Assembly: GCA_026993805.1 (NCBI GenBank)
Contig: JALWSA010000039.1
Coordinates: 1 to 54,329, forward strand
DNA length: 54,329 nt
Direction: 5' to 3'
From: Thermotogaceae bacterium
Lineage (GTDB): Bacteria > Thermotogota > Thermotogae > Thermotogales > Thermotogaceae
Below are positions 39,301 to 47,948 of this stretch, in pieces. The notes beneath the pieces are model-generated. The model was given only the letters and a program-made list of their open reading frames with translations, was not told where the DNA came from and ran no database searches. Position 1 is the stretch's first letter; the number at the start of each line of letters is the position of its first letter. A program made the position numbers and the translations under genes.

Positions 39301-40446
39301 GTTCATGACTTTACACCAGTCCAATATCCGGCAAACGATAAAAAATCTGGTGTTTTGACCACTCACTTCGCATACGAACATATACACGACGACATAGTGA
39401 AACTGGACGCGCTCGGTCACGATGATCCCACGTTCATCAGGTACCTCAAAGACACTACTGATATAGATCCAATGGAAATACCAATGGACGATCCTCAGAC
39501 TCTGGCTATCTTCTCATCCACCGAACCTCTTGGAGTGGATCCCCAAGAACTCGGTACTGACGTTGGAACACTCGGGATACCGGAATTCGGAACCAAATTC
39601 GTTCGCGGAATGCTAAGAGAAACCCGCCCAAAATCTTTTGCAGAACTTGTAAGAATATCAGGGCTTTCTCACGGAACGGATGTCTGGGTAAACAATGCGA
39701 GAGACTGGATAGAAAAGGGTGTCGCAAAGCTTTCAGAGGTTATTTCGTGTAGAGATGACATAATGAATTTCCTGATAGCACATGGAATGGATCCTTTAAA
39801 GGCCTTTAAAATCATGGAAAAAGTTAGAAAAGGTAAGGGCCTCTCAGATGAAGACGTGGATGAGATGAAGAAACTCAAGGTGCCAGAGTGGTTCATAGAA
39901 TCTTGTAAAAAGATAAAATACCTCTTTCCCAAAGCTCACGCTGTAGCATATGTGAGCATGGCTTTTAGAATAGCCTACTTCAAGGTCCATTATCCAATAG
40001 CATTCTACTCTGCGTATTTTTCAATAAAAGGCGGCGAGCTCAATTTGGATGCCGTTTTGGGAGGTAAGGAGAGAATAAAACTAAGGCTTGCACAACTTGC
40101 CAGTATGAGTGAAAAGGATGTACAGGAGAAGAGTGAAGAAACTACACTGGAGATCGCACTCGAGATGCTCCTTCGTGGATTCAAATTTTTGCCGCCTGAT
40201 ATAGAAAAATCGGACGCCACCAGATTTCTAATTGAAGGAAACGGTTTGAGAATACCATTCAACAGACTCCCGGGTCTTGGAACAAACGTGGCTCTCTCTA
40301 TTGTTCAAGCAAGAAACGAAAAGCCCTTCTCTTCTATAGAAGACTTAATGAAAAGAACAAAAGTGAACAGATCACACGTCGAGGTCATGAAAAAATACGG
40401 GGCTTTAAAAGATCTACCTGACACCGATCAGTTCACATTGTTTTAA
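36310..40446 (+). CDS. polC: DNA polymerase III alpha subunit, PolC type
   Basis: The replicative polymerase of the Gram-positive type with built-in proofreading, about 1378 residues. In order: an N-terminal domain, an OB fold (about 200-280), the first PHP part (VELHAHSKYSDLDAVLDIEEYLD), an inserted DEDD exonuclease (YVVLDMETTGLDVERSEIMEIG near 380; HNANFDYRFL; HHRAMEDT), the rest of PHP, and the polymerase core. A four-Cys zinc site (CPKC ... CPKC) precedes PDIDLNFSGEYQ, the catalytic Asp pair in the palm. The helix-hairpin-helix (RLPGLGTNVALSIVQAR) is near the end. The GTG I chose has GAGGTG 6 bases upstream. It ends 3 bases from the convergent ZIP gene. Confidence 0.97.
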   Translation: MKLKINESIKKLGEKLGLKLQGDALIEEVLLSEEDETLYINLSGDLLSDTTELIEKLENLLGVRVVIGGNNFHSYTLIDFLKEKINNGIRVSMQMESSGKSLIIKVPGEFAKERIKAKLLSMRKEILEKFGKVPKIHLVIDEEFFKKLEENAKKTIPPTVILKNTESRMKVKVENSESIFGKPPRKNIHYPSKLPPLKSEVSIAGKIFKIEERRKSALVYITDKIDSIIVRIGERSVSEALEKLKVGDYIIATGILDSDPSMDGEPVLFAKGISKGESNERMDNSEEKRVELHAHSKYSDLDAVLDIEEYLDRVSKWGHKAAALTDHGNVQGIIEFYKTAKEKGVKPIFGMEGYMVNDVELIYHGEMDGKLNEISYVVLDMETTGLDVERSEIMEIGAIKIEEGREVDQFHAMIKPKKGISKASKRITGITDEMLENEPPIEEVLPKFLEFLGDSVIVAHNANFDYRFLRYWTIKTCGKNLNNPYIDTLSLARALLTMSSYSLDKVASKLKIGAFTHHRAMEDTRVTSRIFLRFLEMLKNIGIERLSELNKLREDIDVKSIKPNHVTILVKNKEGLKNLYKLVTLSHTQYFHKAPKIPKSGINNLRDGLIIGSGCMKGEVVEAVLDGANESEIEEIMKFYDFIEIMPLDVYKPSLRERMKEVYRKIYTLAKRFDIPVVMTGDVHYLDPEDKKIRMALLAPQKENESGESELYLRTTEEMIKAAMEIFEDKNIAKEVVIKNSNKIADMIEEVQPLEGKLHPPEIPGADNIVKDLSYKRAKELYGDPLPELIEKRLEKELNAIINHGYAVLYLIAKKIVDKAKEDGYVVGSRGSVGSSLVAHLLGITEVNPLPPHYVCPKCHYVEFVEGYGSGYDLPEKNCPKCGTKLLKNGQDIPFEVFMGFEGEKVPDIDLNFSGEYQDRAHRFVEELFGKDHVYRAGTINTIAERSARGYVRGLEEKLGIKFRRAEFERLVMGVSGVKRTTGQHPGGLMIIPKHMDVHDFTPVQYPANDKKSGVLTTHFAYEHIHDDIVKLDALGHDDPTFIRYLKDTTDIDPMEIPMDDPQTLAIFSSTEPLGVDPQELGTDVGTLGIPEFGTKFVRGMLRETRPKSFAELVRISGLSHGTDVWVNNARDWIEKGVAKLSEVISCRDDIMNFLIAHGMDPLKAFKIMEKVRKGKGLSDEDVDEMKKLKVPEWFIESCKKIKYLFPKAHAVAYVSMAFRIAYFKVHYPIAFYSAYFSIKGGELNLDAVLGGKERIKLRLAQLASMSEKDVQEKSEETTLEIALEMLLRGFKFLPPDIEKSDATRFLIEGNGLRIPFNRLPGLGTNVALSIVQARNEKPFSSIEDLMKRTKVNRSHVEVMKKYGALKDLPDTDQFTLF

Positions 40447-40449
40447 ACC

Positions 40450-41244
40450 TCATCCCAGCGCCACATCCAAAAACATCATCGTGGCAAATCCCGTTAAAAA
40501 TCCCAAAGTGGAAATGTCAGAATTACCGTGACTCTGAGATTCTGGTATTACCTCCTCGACTACCACGTAAATCATTGCTCCCGCGGCAAACGCTAAAGCG
40601 AACGGCAGGAAGTACAATGCTCTTATAACCATAGCAACTCCGATCATGGCAGCCAAAGGTTCCACCACACCTGAAAGCTGCCCATACCAAAAACTCTTTA
40701 ACATGGAAAGGCCCTCTCTTCTCAAAGGCATTGAGACAGCCAGTCCTTCGGGAAAATTCTGAATTCCTATTCCAAGCGCCAAAGCAACTGCACCTGAAAG
40801 GCTCAAAGATATCCCCTTAGATATCTCCGCACCAACACTTCCAAAAGCCACTCCCACAGCCAATCCCTCGGGAATATTATGAAGAGTTATTGCCAAAACG
40901 AGCAGGGTCGTTTTCTTCCACCTGGTTCTTACTCCTTCAGGAACGTTTTCATAAAGGTGCAGGTGAGGGATGATGGTATCGAGAAGCTTCAAAAAACCTC
41001 CTCCAACGAGAAAGCCAATAACAGGGGGGAGCCAAGTACTAAAGCCCAGCTTTTCAGATATCTCTATGGAAGGTTTAAGAAGGGAGAAATAGCTTGCAGC
41101 TGTCATGATACCCCCAGCGAACCCGAGCATGGAATCGAGAAACTTGCGAGGAGGATTTTTATGCAAAAAAACAACAGCAGCTCCTGCGGCAGTCATTCCC
41201 CAAGTGAAAAATGTCCATTTCAAAGCTTGCAGGTAATAATTCAT
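40450..41244 (-). CDS. ZIP family metal transporter
   Basis: A 264-residue inner-membrane protein with eight predicted helices, importing Zn2+ or another divalent metal. The two metal-binding helices read LAITLHNIPEGLAVGVAFG and GIGIQNFPEGLAVSMPL; the second has Gln-Asn in place of His-Asn, a GufA-like variant. The C-terminus holds GFATMMFLDVALG. A His-containing loop between helices 3 and 4 (IIPHLHLYENV) may also bind metal. The macrodomain gene lies 9 bases upstream. Confidence 0.92.
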   Translation of the reverse strand: MNYYLQALKWTFFTWGMTAAGAAVVFLHKNPPRKFLDSMLGFAGGIMTAASYFSLLKPSIEISEKLGFSTWLPPVIGFLVGGGFLKLLDTIIPHLHLYENVPEGVRTRWKKTTLLVLAITLHNIPEGLAVGVAFGSVGAEISKGISLSLSGAVALALGIGIQNFPEGLAVSMPLRREGLSMLKSFWYGQLSGVVEPLAAMIGVAMVIRALYFLPFALAFAAGAMIYVVVEEVIPESQSHGNSDISTLGFLTGFATMMFLDVALG

Positions 41245-41253
41245 AAAATCACC

Positions 41254-41826
41254 TCAAACGCCAAAAACTTCCTTAGCAGCTCTAACGAAATGCTCTGACA
41301 TCTTATCATCGATATTAACTATCCTCACAAGCTTTAGTGTGGTATCGTGATGATCTTCAAAGAACTTTTCTATGGCTTTGAGAATTATTCTCGTCCCTCT
41401 CTCTTTCGGAAACCGGAAGATCCCCATGCTTATTGCCGGCATTGAAATACTCTCAAGCTTCAGCTCATGAGCCCTGAGAAGAGCATTATACACTGCCTTT
41501 TCCAAAAGCTCGTCTTCGCCAGAATTTCCTCCTCTCCAAACAGGTCCCACTGTGTGGATAACATATTTTGCCTTTAGTCTTCCCGCCCCTGTAACAGCAG
41601 CTTCACCCGTTGGAACAGGTCCGTTCTTTCTAACGTATTCGTCGGATTCCCGCTGTATCTCATATCCACCTGCTCTAACTATAGCCGCCGCCACACCTCC
41701 TCCGTGCGCAAGATGGCTGTTAGCAGCGTTTACAACTGCATCTGTCTCTTCCTTTGTTATATCCCCGGTAACTATCTGTATCTCTCTGTCATCATGAAGG
41801 AGAATTATCTTCCTCACATCTTGCAT
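41254..41826 (-). CDS. Macrodomain protein (ADP-ribose / O-acetyl-ADP-ribose binding)
   Basis: A 190-residue protein made of one macrodomain, which binds or removes ADP-ribose groups. Conserved elements are IVTGDITKEETDAVVNAANSHL, HGGGVAAAI in the ligand loop, and IHTVGPVWRGG followed by SISMPAISMGIFRFP in the phosphate loop. The Asn-Ala-Ala-Asn and GGGVA loops suggest an active MacroD-like hydrolase, an inference from family. It lies 4 bases after the alpha/beta hydrolase stop, with ATG behind GGAGGTGAG. Confidence 0.93.
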   Translation of the reverse strand: MQDVRKIILLHDDREIQIVTGDITKEETDAVVNAANSHLAHGGGVAAAIVRAGGYEIQRESDEYVRKNGPVPTGEAAVTGAGRLKAKYVIHTVGPVWRGGNSGEDELLEKAVYNALLRAHELKLESISMPAISMGIFRFPKERGTRIILKAIEKFFEDHHDTTLKLVRIVNIDDKMSEHFVRAAKEVFGV

Positions 41827-41830
41827 ATTC

Positions 41831-42604
41831 TCACCTCCTGAGATACCTCCTTATAAAACCGAAAACCTTATCATAGAATCTATCTGAAAACTCCGGATCC
41901 TCAAAGAGTTCATGATAGGCTCCCGGATACTCAGCCAATTCTTTATCCTTGGAAGAAACTCTTTCTATAAACCTCTTAGCACCCTCAGGAGGAGTAACTC
42001 CGTCCGCAGTTCCTATTATTACAAGCGTGGGGATAGTCACTCTGTCTGCCAACTCGATTGCCCTCTCAGACTCCACAAAGAAATCTCTTGCCAAAGCAAC
42101 GGATATTTTTCTGTGTACCAAAGGATCATTCACGTAATTCTCAACCGTCTTGGGATTCCTCGACAGTTTTGATGGATCTATACGATTATCCATGGGCAAA
42201 AATGGAACTACAGTTGCCAAGAACTTTGCAAGCCTGACCAAACCCGGTGTGACTTTCTTTTTATCATAAGAGAAACCTGGTGACGAGAGAATAAGCATAG
42301 AAGCTCTACCGCCCTCTTCGACATATCTCGCAGCGATTAAACCTCCCAGGCTATGTCCAAATATTATCGGAGGTTTTGGAAGAGACTGAGCGAGTTCGTC
42401 CACAATTTTCAAGACCCTTTTCAAGGGTGCATGACCTCTTATCCCAGAACTCCTGCCATGGCCAGGCAAATCAAAAGTCAAAACGGAGAGCTTTTCCATT
42501 ATAGCCCTTTCGATAAACGGCCAGTACCGTCCGCTGTGTTCGCCAAGACCATGTATGAGAAGAATATGGTCTTCATAAGCCCCCTCATGTCTTTTGTAAA
42601 CCAT
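41831..42604 (-). CDS. Alpha/beta hydrolase, monoacylglycerol lipase-like
   Basis: A soluble serine hydrolase of about 257 residues. The oxyanion segment is LLIHGLGEHSGRYW, the nucleophile is in IFGHSLGGLIA, the acid in IGTADGVTPPEGA, and the His in PGAYHELFEDPE, giving a full catalytic triad. The pattern is that of bacterial monoglyceride lipases (Hydrolase_4), but the ester it cleaves is unproven. I chose ATG after GGGGGGTTATT; an upstream in-frame ATG lies within the end of fliP. It follows fliP by 14 bases. Confidence 0.9.
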   Translation of the reverse strand: MVYKRHEGAYEDHILLIHGLGEHSGRYWPFIERAIMEKLSVLTFDLPGHGRSSGIRGHAPLKRVLKIVDELAQSLPKPPIIFGHSLGGLIAARYVEEGGRASMLILSSPGFSYDKKKVTPGLVRLAKFLATVVPFLPMDNRIDPSKLSRNPKTVENYVNDPLVHRKISVALARDFFVESERAIELADRVTIPTLVIIGTADGVTPPEGAKRFIERVSSKDKELAEYPGAYHELFEDPEFSDRFYDKVFGFIRRYLRR

Positions 42605-42618
42605 AATAACCCCCCTTT

Positions 42619-43374
42619 TCAATGAGCAAAACTCTTTATTAACCCACCCACAACGAGATCCCAACCATTTACCATAACAAACAAGAGGACCTTAAATGGA
42701 AGAGAGACGAATATCGGAGGAATCATTATCATACCCATGGAAAGCAATATCGAGGCAACTATCATATCCACAACTATGAAGGGAATATACAGAAGAACTC
42801 CCATCTTGAAAGCAACCTCAAGCTCCCCCAAAATGAACGCCGGGATCAAAACGCTGTTGGGAGCACTTTCAACATCCTTAACTTCCATTCCAACGGCATT
42901 TGCCAACATAACAACGTTGTCTTCATTATGATGATTCTTAAGCTCTCCTATCATAAACGCTCTTTCCCTGTCCATGACTCTTTTAAACATCTCCTCGTAT
43001 CCAATCTTCCCATCCATGTAAGGAACTATCGCATTGTTCCACATATCAGAAAAAACGGGCTGCATAATCAGAAATGTGAGAAAAAGCGCCAATCCGATGA
43101 GAACCTGTGTAGGAGGGGTCATCCTCGTCCCAAGCCCGTTTCTCAAAAACGAAAAGACAACGACTATTCGTGTAAAGGATGTAAAAAGGATCAATATGCT
43201 CGGAGCAAGGGTTAGAACTGTTAATAAGAGAAGAATCTCCAAAGTGACTACTAACCCTCTGGGACTTCCTGGCTCTCCAACGTTTATATTTATACTCGGA
43301 AGGGGAGGAACTCTTTGAGCAAAAGAACTAAAGGTCAATACAATAATAAAAAGAAAGAGGAGGAATTTTCTCAT
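42619..43374 (-). CDS. fliP: Flagellar export-gate protein FliP
   Basis: A membrane component of the flagellar type III export gate, 251 residues. A signal peptide-like start (MRKFLLFLFIIVLTFSSFAQ) is typical of FliP. SFTRIVVVFSFLRNGLG and PPTQVLIGLALFLTFLIMQPV are hallmark segments, as is VAFKMGVLLYIPFIVVDMIVAS near the C-terminus. It lies 3 bases after fliO and is the last flagellar gene of the run; fliQ and fliR are not here. Confidence 0.96.
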   Translation of the reverse strand: MRKFLLFLFIIVLTFSSFAQRVPPLPSININVGEPGSPRGLVVTLEILLLLTVLTLAPSILILFTSFTRIVVVFSFLRNGLGTRMTPPTQVLIGLALFLTFLIMQPVFSDMWNNAIVPYMDGKIGYEEMFKRVMDRERAFMIGELKNHHNEDNVVMLANAVGMEVKDVESAPNSVLIPAFILGELEVAFKMGVLLYIPFIVVDMIVASILLSMGMIMIPPIFVSLPFKVLLFVMVNGWDLVVGGLIKSFAH

Positions 43375-43377
43375 GTA

Positions 43378-43708
43378 TCATTTCCTCCCAAGCCGCTTGA
43401 AAAATATATTTCGAAAATCCGGTTTTGTAGCCTCTTGAGTCATGACTTTGCCAGCTTCTATATCATCTAACTTCTTGAGTATAGTCCCACCACTTTGCGA
43501 TACCAATATGAAATAATAATCATCCATCAGACGCACAAGAAGTATCGATGAGTTTTTATCTATATATCTCCTCTCTAAGATAGCAATATTCTTACCCGGC
43601 AGCTTTTTAGAAAATCTACCGCTTATCACCAAGTTCACTATCCACAGAATAACAACGAGCGCTGCTATAGAAAGGATGAATTGGAGTATTACACCCCAGA
43701 TGAGTCAT
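43378..43708 (-). CDS. fliO: Flagellar biosynthesis protein FliO, with a probable one-base frameshift near the start
   Basis: A small membrane protein that helps FliP assemble. The clear coding part holds a membrane helix (VILQFILSIAALVVILWIV) followed by a basic, soluble FliO domain (GKNIAILERRYIDKNSSILLV, SQSGGTILKKL). The helix frame has no ATG, GTG or TTG before a GTG at 43638, which would delete the helix. An ATG at 43708 with GGAGG just upstream and overlapping the cheY stop is in another frame. Removing one G from the GGGG run at 43694-43697 joins them, giving MTHLGVILQFIL. So this is either a sequence error, slippage, or a non-standard start within the helix frame. The position between cheY and fliP supports FliO. 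Confidence 0.78.
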
Positions 43709-44076
43709 CATCCCTCCTCGGCCAACTTCTTTATAGCCTCTATAACTCTGGCAGGCTGGAAAGGCTTAACTATGAAATCCCTTGCACCAGCTTGTATAGC
43801 TTCTATAACCATGGCCTGCTGCCCCATGGCACTGACCATTATTATCTTAGCATCGGGGTTTATCTTTTTTATCTCCTTCACAGCTTCTATACCGTTCATT
43901 TCCGGCATAGTTATATCCATGGTTACTATATCTGGCTGGAGCTCCTTGTACTTCTCAACAGCCTCTTTTCCGTTGGCGGCTTCTCCAACAACTTCAAATC
44001 CCGCTTTGGTTATAATGTCCTTAAGAAGCATCCTCATGAAAGCTGCGTCATCGACTATAAGAACCTTTTTACTCAT
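43708..44076 (-). CDS. cheY: Chemotaxis response regulator CheY
   Basis: A single receiver domain of 122 residues that carries the CheA signal to the flagellar motor. The acid pair is in LIVDDAAFMR, the phospho-acceptor Asp near 54 in IVTMDITMPEMNG, the switch residue in VSAMGQQ, and Lys in VKPFQPARV. There is no output domain. It lies 14 bases after cheW and is followed by fliO. Confidence 0.96.
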   Translation of the reverse strand: MSKKVLIVDDAAFMRMLLKDIITKAGFEVVGEAANGKEAVEKYKELQPDIVTMDITMPEMNGIEAVKEIKKINPDAKIIMVSAMGQQAMVIEAIQAGARDFIVKPFQPARVIEAIKKLAEEG

Positions 44077-44090
44077 CCTTCGTACCCCCT

Positions 44091-44543
44091 TTACTCTTCT
44101 CCCGCTATTTCATCTATTATCTTAGCAACGTCCAAATAAACCACCAGTCTATCACCTTTCTTTATCAATCCCTTGGACTTTTCACCATATTTTTCGAGTG
44201 AACCCATGCTTTCAACTTCCTGGGTGGATGTCCTGAGCACACCTTTGACACTTTCCACCAGAAAGCCCGCCTCTATCTCGTTGTATTTTATAACTACTAT
44301 GCTTTCATACTTTGACTCATCTACATCCGTTCCCAAGACATATGCCAAATCTATTATGGGTACTATCCTTCCTCTTAGATTTATAATACCCTTTATCATT
44401 GGCTTAGACTTTGGAACAGGTGTTATGTCCGTCTTATCTATGACTATCTCAACATAGTCAACATCGAAAGCCATCTCTTGATCTCCAACTACAAAACTCA
44501 AAACTTCGAATTCTCTCACAAGTTCCTTTTCACTTATCTCCAT
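44091..44543 (-). CDS. cheW: Chemotaxis coupling protein CheW
   Basis: A 150-residue adaptor linking chemoreceptors to CheA. It shows the SH3-like double barrel pattern: LSFVVGDQEMAFDVDYVEIV, PMIKGIINLRGRIVPIIDL (the most conserved CheW motif), and VVIKYNEIEAGFLVESVKGV. It lies 9 bases after cheA. Confidence 0.95.
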   Translation of the reverse strand: MEISEKELVREFEVLSFVVGDQEMAFDVDYVEIVIDKTDITPVPKSKPMIKGIINLRGRIVPIIDLAYVLGTDVDESKYESIVVIKYNEIEAGFLVESVKGVLRTSTQEVESMGSLEKYGEKSKGLIKKGDRLVVYLDVAKIIDEIAGEE

Positions 44544-44552
44544 GCTCTCACC

Positions 44553-46592
44553 TCACACCATCAAATTCGCTACATCCAAGATCAATGCGATGCTTCCGTC
44601 TCCAAGAACAGCACCACCGCTGAATTCCTTCACATCCGCAAAGAGTTTACCCAAGCTCTTTATCACTATATCATCTTGACCTATGAGGGTATCTACAACT
44701 ATACCATATTTCTTGTTTCCCATTCTTATTATCACAACGTTCATAGAATCTTCGACATCTTCATGCGGGAGCTGTAAAACCTCCCAGAGTTTTATTATAG
44801 GTATCACCTCTTGCCTAATAACAACTACTTCCTGATCCTGCACCACTTGTATATCTTCCTTGGTTATCTTCAAAGTACTGTCTATCGTTGCGATTGGAAT
44901 GGCATAAACGAAATCATTAACCTTAACAAGGAGCGCTTGGATTATCGCGAGAGTCAAAGGCAGTCTTATCGTAACTTTCGTTCCCTTATCTTTCTGAGAC
45001 TCTATGCTCACATTTCCATTGAGACTTTCAACAACGTTCTTCACAACATCCATTCCAACTCCTCTTCCAGAAACCTCTGTTACCTCCTCTTTCGTTGAGA
45101 ATCCTGGGAGGAATATCAACTCAAATATCTTTTCATCAGGCAATGTTGCGGCTTTCGCTTCGTCTATCAAACCTCTTTCTACCGCTCTTCTCGTTATCTT
45201 CTCTCTATCCAATCCCCTACCATCATCCGAAACTTCTATAACAACATTGTTACCCTCATGGCGAGCAGAAAGGACGATCGTTCCAACCGGCGGCTTTCCT
45301 TTTGCAACCCTCTCCTCTTTGGGCTCTATACCATGATCGATCGCATTCCTCAAAAGGTGAAGCAGCGGATCGCCTATCTCTTCCACAAATGTCCTATCGA
45401 GCTCCGTCTCTTCTCCTTCAACAACGAAGTTCACTTCTTTTTTCATTTGCTTTGCTAAGTCTCTGACCATTCTCGGGAACCTGTTGAAGACATAGGCAAT
45501 AGGAACCATCCTTATCTTCATCACTATGTTTTGAAGATCGAGCGTTATTCTCGAAAGCTGAGCAAGCGATTCATCAACTTCCTTTATGTTGTATTTCTTC
45601 AAAGTCTCAACAATTCTACTCCTCGCTATAACGAGCTCTCCCATGAGATTCATCAACGTGTCCAATTTTTCTATATCAACCCTAACAGTTTGCGTTATCT
45701 TTTTCTTCCTTCTATCGACCTTCTTAGACGCTGTGACTTTCTCAATTTCGGGCTTTTCTTCTATCTTCTCTTTTTTCACCTCTTTACCCGCCTGGAACTT
45801 CTCCGGTTCAAACTCTTTAACCACAACTTTATCTATATCCGCTATAGAAGTAATGTCTTTCGAAAGCTCCTCAGCACTTTCCTTTATAACGACTATCATA
45901 TCCACATCGAGATCGAATTTTTCATCTTCTATATCTTCGACGGGTGGGTTAGTCCTCAGAATTTCGCCGCCTTTATCCTCAATCTTATGGAATACCAGAT
46001 ACATTCTCGCCGCTTTCAGCTGTGTGCCTTCTTTCAAACTGACTTTCACATAATACGGATTGAATCCTTTTTCCTTCGCCTCATTGATAACGTGCAAAAG
46101 ATCATCGGTAATCTCAATGGGTATTTCCTCTGCTTCGCCTTTACTTTCAGGCACCGTTTTCTCTTCCGCCTTCGCCTTCCCCGCCGGTTCACTCAAATCC
46201 ACTTTGCCCTCAAGCATCTCTTCAAACTCCGAAATAAGCCCTTTGACATCTATATCTTCCAACTCGTCCGTTCCATTTTCAACTATGTTGTTCAACATAT
46301 GCTCTATCACATCCGCACCTTTGAAGAGTCTGTCCACTATGTCCTCTGTTAAAAGCATCCTACCGTTCCTTATTTCATCGAGCAAATTCTCCATTCTATG
46401 GCAGAGGGTCATCATGGTGTTGAACTCCATTGTACCTGCCATTCCTTTGAGGGTATGAAGTATTCTGAAAAGCTCGTTGATGGCTTCCATATCCTCCATG
46501 TTCTGCTCTATACGGAGGAGAACATCGTTCATCTGTTGTATGGCTTCCCTCGTTTCATCTATGAATACTCCCAAGTATTCATCTTTCATCAT
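44553..46592 (-). CDS. cheA: Chemotaxis histidine kinase CheA
   Basis: The central kinase of chemotaxis, 679 residues with all five domains. P1 has the phospho-His in [15 protein letters not shown] near 47. P2 lies about 150-260 with an acidic linker. The P3 dimer helices follow [21 protein letters not shown]4 has the N box [11 protein letters not shown], the G1 box DDGRGLD, and [21 protein letters not shown]5 is CheW-like ([27 protein letters not shown]). It overlaps cinA by 14 bases and leads cheW-cheY-fliO-fliP. Confidence 0.97.
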   Translation of the reverse strand: MMKDEYLGVFIDETREAIQQMNDVLLRIEQNMEDMEAINELFRILHTLKGMAGTMEFNTMMTLCHRMENLLDEIRNGRMLLTEDIVDRLFKGADVIEHMLNNIVENGTDELEDIDVKGLISEFEEMLEGKVDLSEPAGKAKAEEKTVPESKGEAEEIPIEITDDLLHVINEAKEKGFNPYYVKVSLKEGTQLKAARMYLVFHKIEDKGGEILRTNPPVEDIEDEKFDLDVDMIVVIKESAEELSKDITSIADIDKVVVKEFEPEKFQAGKEVKKEKIEEKPEIEKVTASKKVDRRKKKITQTVRVDIEKLDTLMNLMGELVIARSRIVETLKKYNIKEVDESLAQLSRITLDLQNIVMKIRMVPIAYVFNRFPRMVRDLAKQMKKEVNFVVEGEETELDRTFVEEIGDPLLHLLRNAIDHGIEPKEERVAKGKPPVGTIVLSARHEGNNVVIEVSDDGRGLDREKITRRAVERGLIDEAKAATLPDEKIFELIFLPGFSTKEEVTEVSGRGVGMDVVKNVVESLNGNVSIESQKDKGTKVTIRLPLTLAIIQALLVKVNDFVYAIPIATIDSTLKITKEDIQVVQDQEVVVIRQEVIPIIKLWEVLQLPHEDVEDSMNVVIIRMGNKKYGIVVDTLIGQDDIVIKSLGKLFADVKEFSGGAVLGDGSIALILDVANLMV

Positions 46593-47823
46593 CTTCCATC
46601 CCTCCCATCAAGCTCCTTCTAAGGATGTCAAGAGCTGTCATAACACTTTTAGCCCTTATAACATTTCTTTCTCCTCTAAAGTTATGCTTCCTAACCTCAA
46701 TTTTTTCTTTTCGATTTATCAATCCTATATAAACTGTACCGACGGGTTTTTCAGCTGTTCCACCTTCGGGACCAGCTATGCCCGAAACCGCTATTCCCCA
46801 ATCGGTATTGAACTTTTCGAGAAGACCTTTTAGCATCTCTTCAACACATCTCTCACTTACAGCCCCGTACTTTTCAAGCGTGGCCTTCGAAACTCCCAAT
46901 TCGGAGATTTTCACTTCGTTATCATAGGCTATTATACCACCTTTGAAAACCCTTGACGCACCTGGAACATTGACCAATCTACCCGAAAGAAGGCCACCCG
47001 TGCACGATTCGGCAACCGCTACTGACTCTCCTCTTTCACTCAAAAGCCGTACTACCCTTTCCTCCATGCTTTCATCATCTTCCGCGTATATGTCCATGGA
47101 ATACTTCGAAGATCTTATTTTCATAAGAATTTCATTCAACGCTTCTTTAAGACTCTCGGGAACCGTGAATCTTATCTTTATTCCCTCGACATAATCAGCT
47201 TGAGTAGCCACAGAGATCCTTGGGTCCGAATAAATCATATGCTTTAAATCATCTTCAAGAACCGACTCTCTTACTCCATAAAACTTCAAAGTCTTCGTGT
47301 AAATCGGTTCATCAACTTCAAGAAAGGCTTTCGCTTTTTCAAAAACGTCCATCATCTCCCGAGGAGGCCCTGGCATTATCACTATTTTCTTTCCATCTTG
47401 TTCAATAAACTGTCCCGGAGCACTACCAACATCATTCTCAAGAGGCAAGGCACCATCGATCAACATCGCCTCTTTTTTAATGCCATCGACTACCTTCCCT
47501 GCAAAATCCCTCACCTTTTTAGCAACTCTTTCATACAACCCCTCATCAAAAACCAAAGGCCTTCCCAACGCCCTGGAAACAGCTTCACGCGTCAGGTCAT
47601 CTTTAGTCGGTCCTAATCCCCCCGTTACGAGCAGAACATTGACATCTCTCAAACAGAACTTCACAGCTTCCACTATATCTTCGATCTTATCCCCAACTGA
47701 CACGATACACTTCACCGCATATCCAAGCTTTTTCATCTCGGCAGAAAGCCAAGAAGAATTTCTATCGAATATAACCCCTTCGACTATTTCACTTCCGATC
47801 GTCAAAATCGAAGCAGTTTTCAT
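46579..47823 (-). CDS. cinA: CinA: nicotinamide-nucleotide amidase / ADP-ribose pyrophosphatase-type
   Basis: A two-domain protein of 414 residues in NMN recycling and competence-linked gene sets. Residues 1-170 are a MoaB-like domain ([41 protein letters not shown]), which in CinA cleaves ADP-ribose. Residues 255-410 are the amidase ([56 protein letters not shown]), with the catalytic Ser in AESCTGG. Both domains look intact. It is upstream of cheA and overlaps it, so the two are probably cotranscribed. Divergent from flaG. Confidence 0.95.
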   Translation of the reverse strand: MKTASILTIGSEIVEGVIFDRNSSWLSAEMKKLGYAVKCIVSVGDKIEDIVEAVKFCLRDVNVLLVTGGLGPTKDDLTREAVSRALGRPLVFDEGLYERVAKKVRDFAGKVVDGIKKEAMLIDGALPLENDVGSAPGQFIEQDGKKIVIMPGPPREMMDVFEKAKAFLEVDEPIYTKTLKFYGVRESVLEDDLKHMIYSDPRISVATQADYVEGIKIRFTVPESLKEALNEILMKIRSSKYSMDIYAEDDESMEERVVRLLSERGESVAVAESCTGGLLSGRLVNVPGASRVFKGGIIAYDNEVKISELGVSKATLEKYGAVSERCVEEMLKGLLEKFNTDWGIAVSGIAGPEGGTAEKPVGTVYIGLINRKEKIEVRKHNFRGERNVIRAKSVMTALDILRRSLMGGMEDDER

Positions 47824-47881
47824 AATATTTCACCTCATGCCAGGAATTTACTGCGATTTTTATTTTATCATGAATGCTATT

Positions 47882-47908
47882 TAAAGGAACTCAAGAAAAT
47901 GACGATAA
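47882..47908 (+). promoter_or_regulatory. Sigma-28 (FliA-type) flagellar promoter of flaG-fliD
   Basis: TAAA, exactly 15 bases, then GACGATAA. The known flagellar sigma-28 consensus is TAAA-N15-GCCGATAA, so only one of 12 positions differs. It lies about 40 bases before the flaG start, upstream of two late flagellar genes, which is the expected class. Confidence 0.8.
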
Positions 47909-47948
47909 ATTATAAAGAGGAGTTGTAAACCACAAGGAGGTGGGCCAG

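Noticed and set aside
44103-44777. Several open frames of 80-150 codons antisense to cheW and cheA
   Set aside because: Shadows of the real genes; no conserved motifs and composition fits antisense reading.
45531-46352. Long plus-strand open frame (273 codons) opposite cheA
   Set aside because: It lies fully antisense to a clear CheA gene, is rich in Leu, Phe, Ile and Arg as expected from reverse reading of a Lys/Glu-rich gene, and has no ribosome site or family motif.
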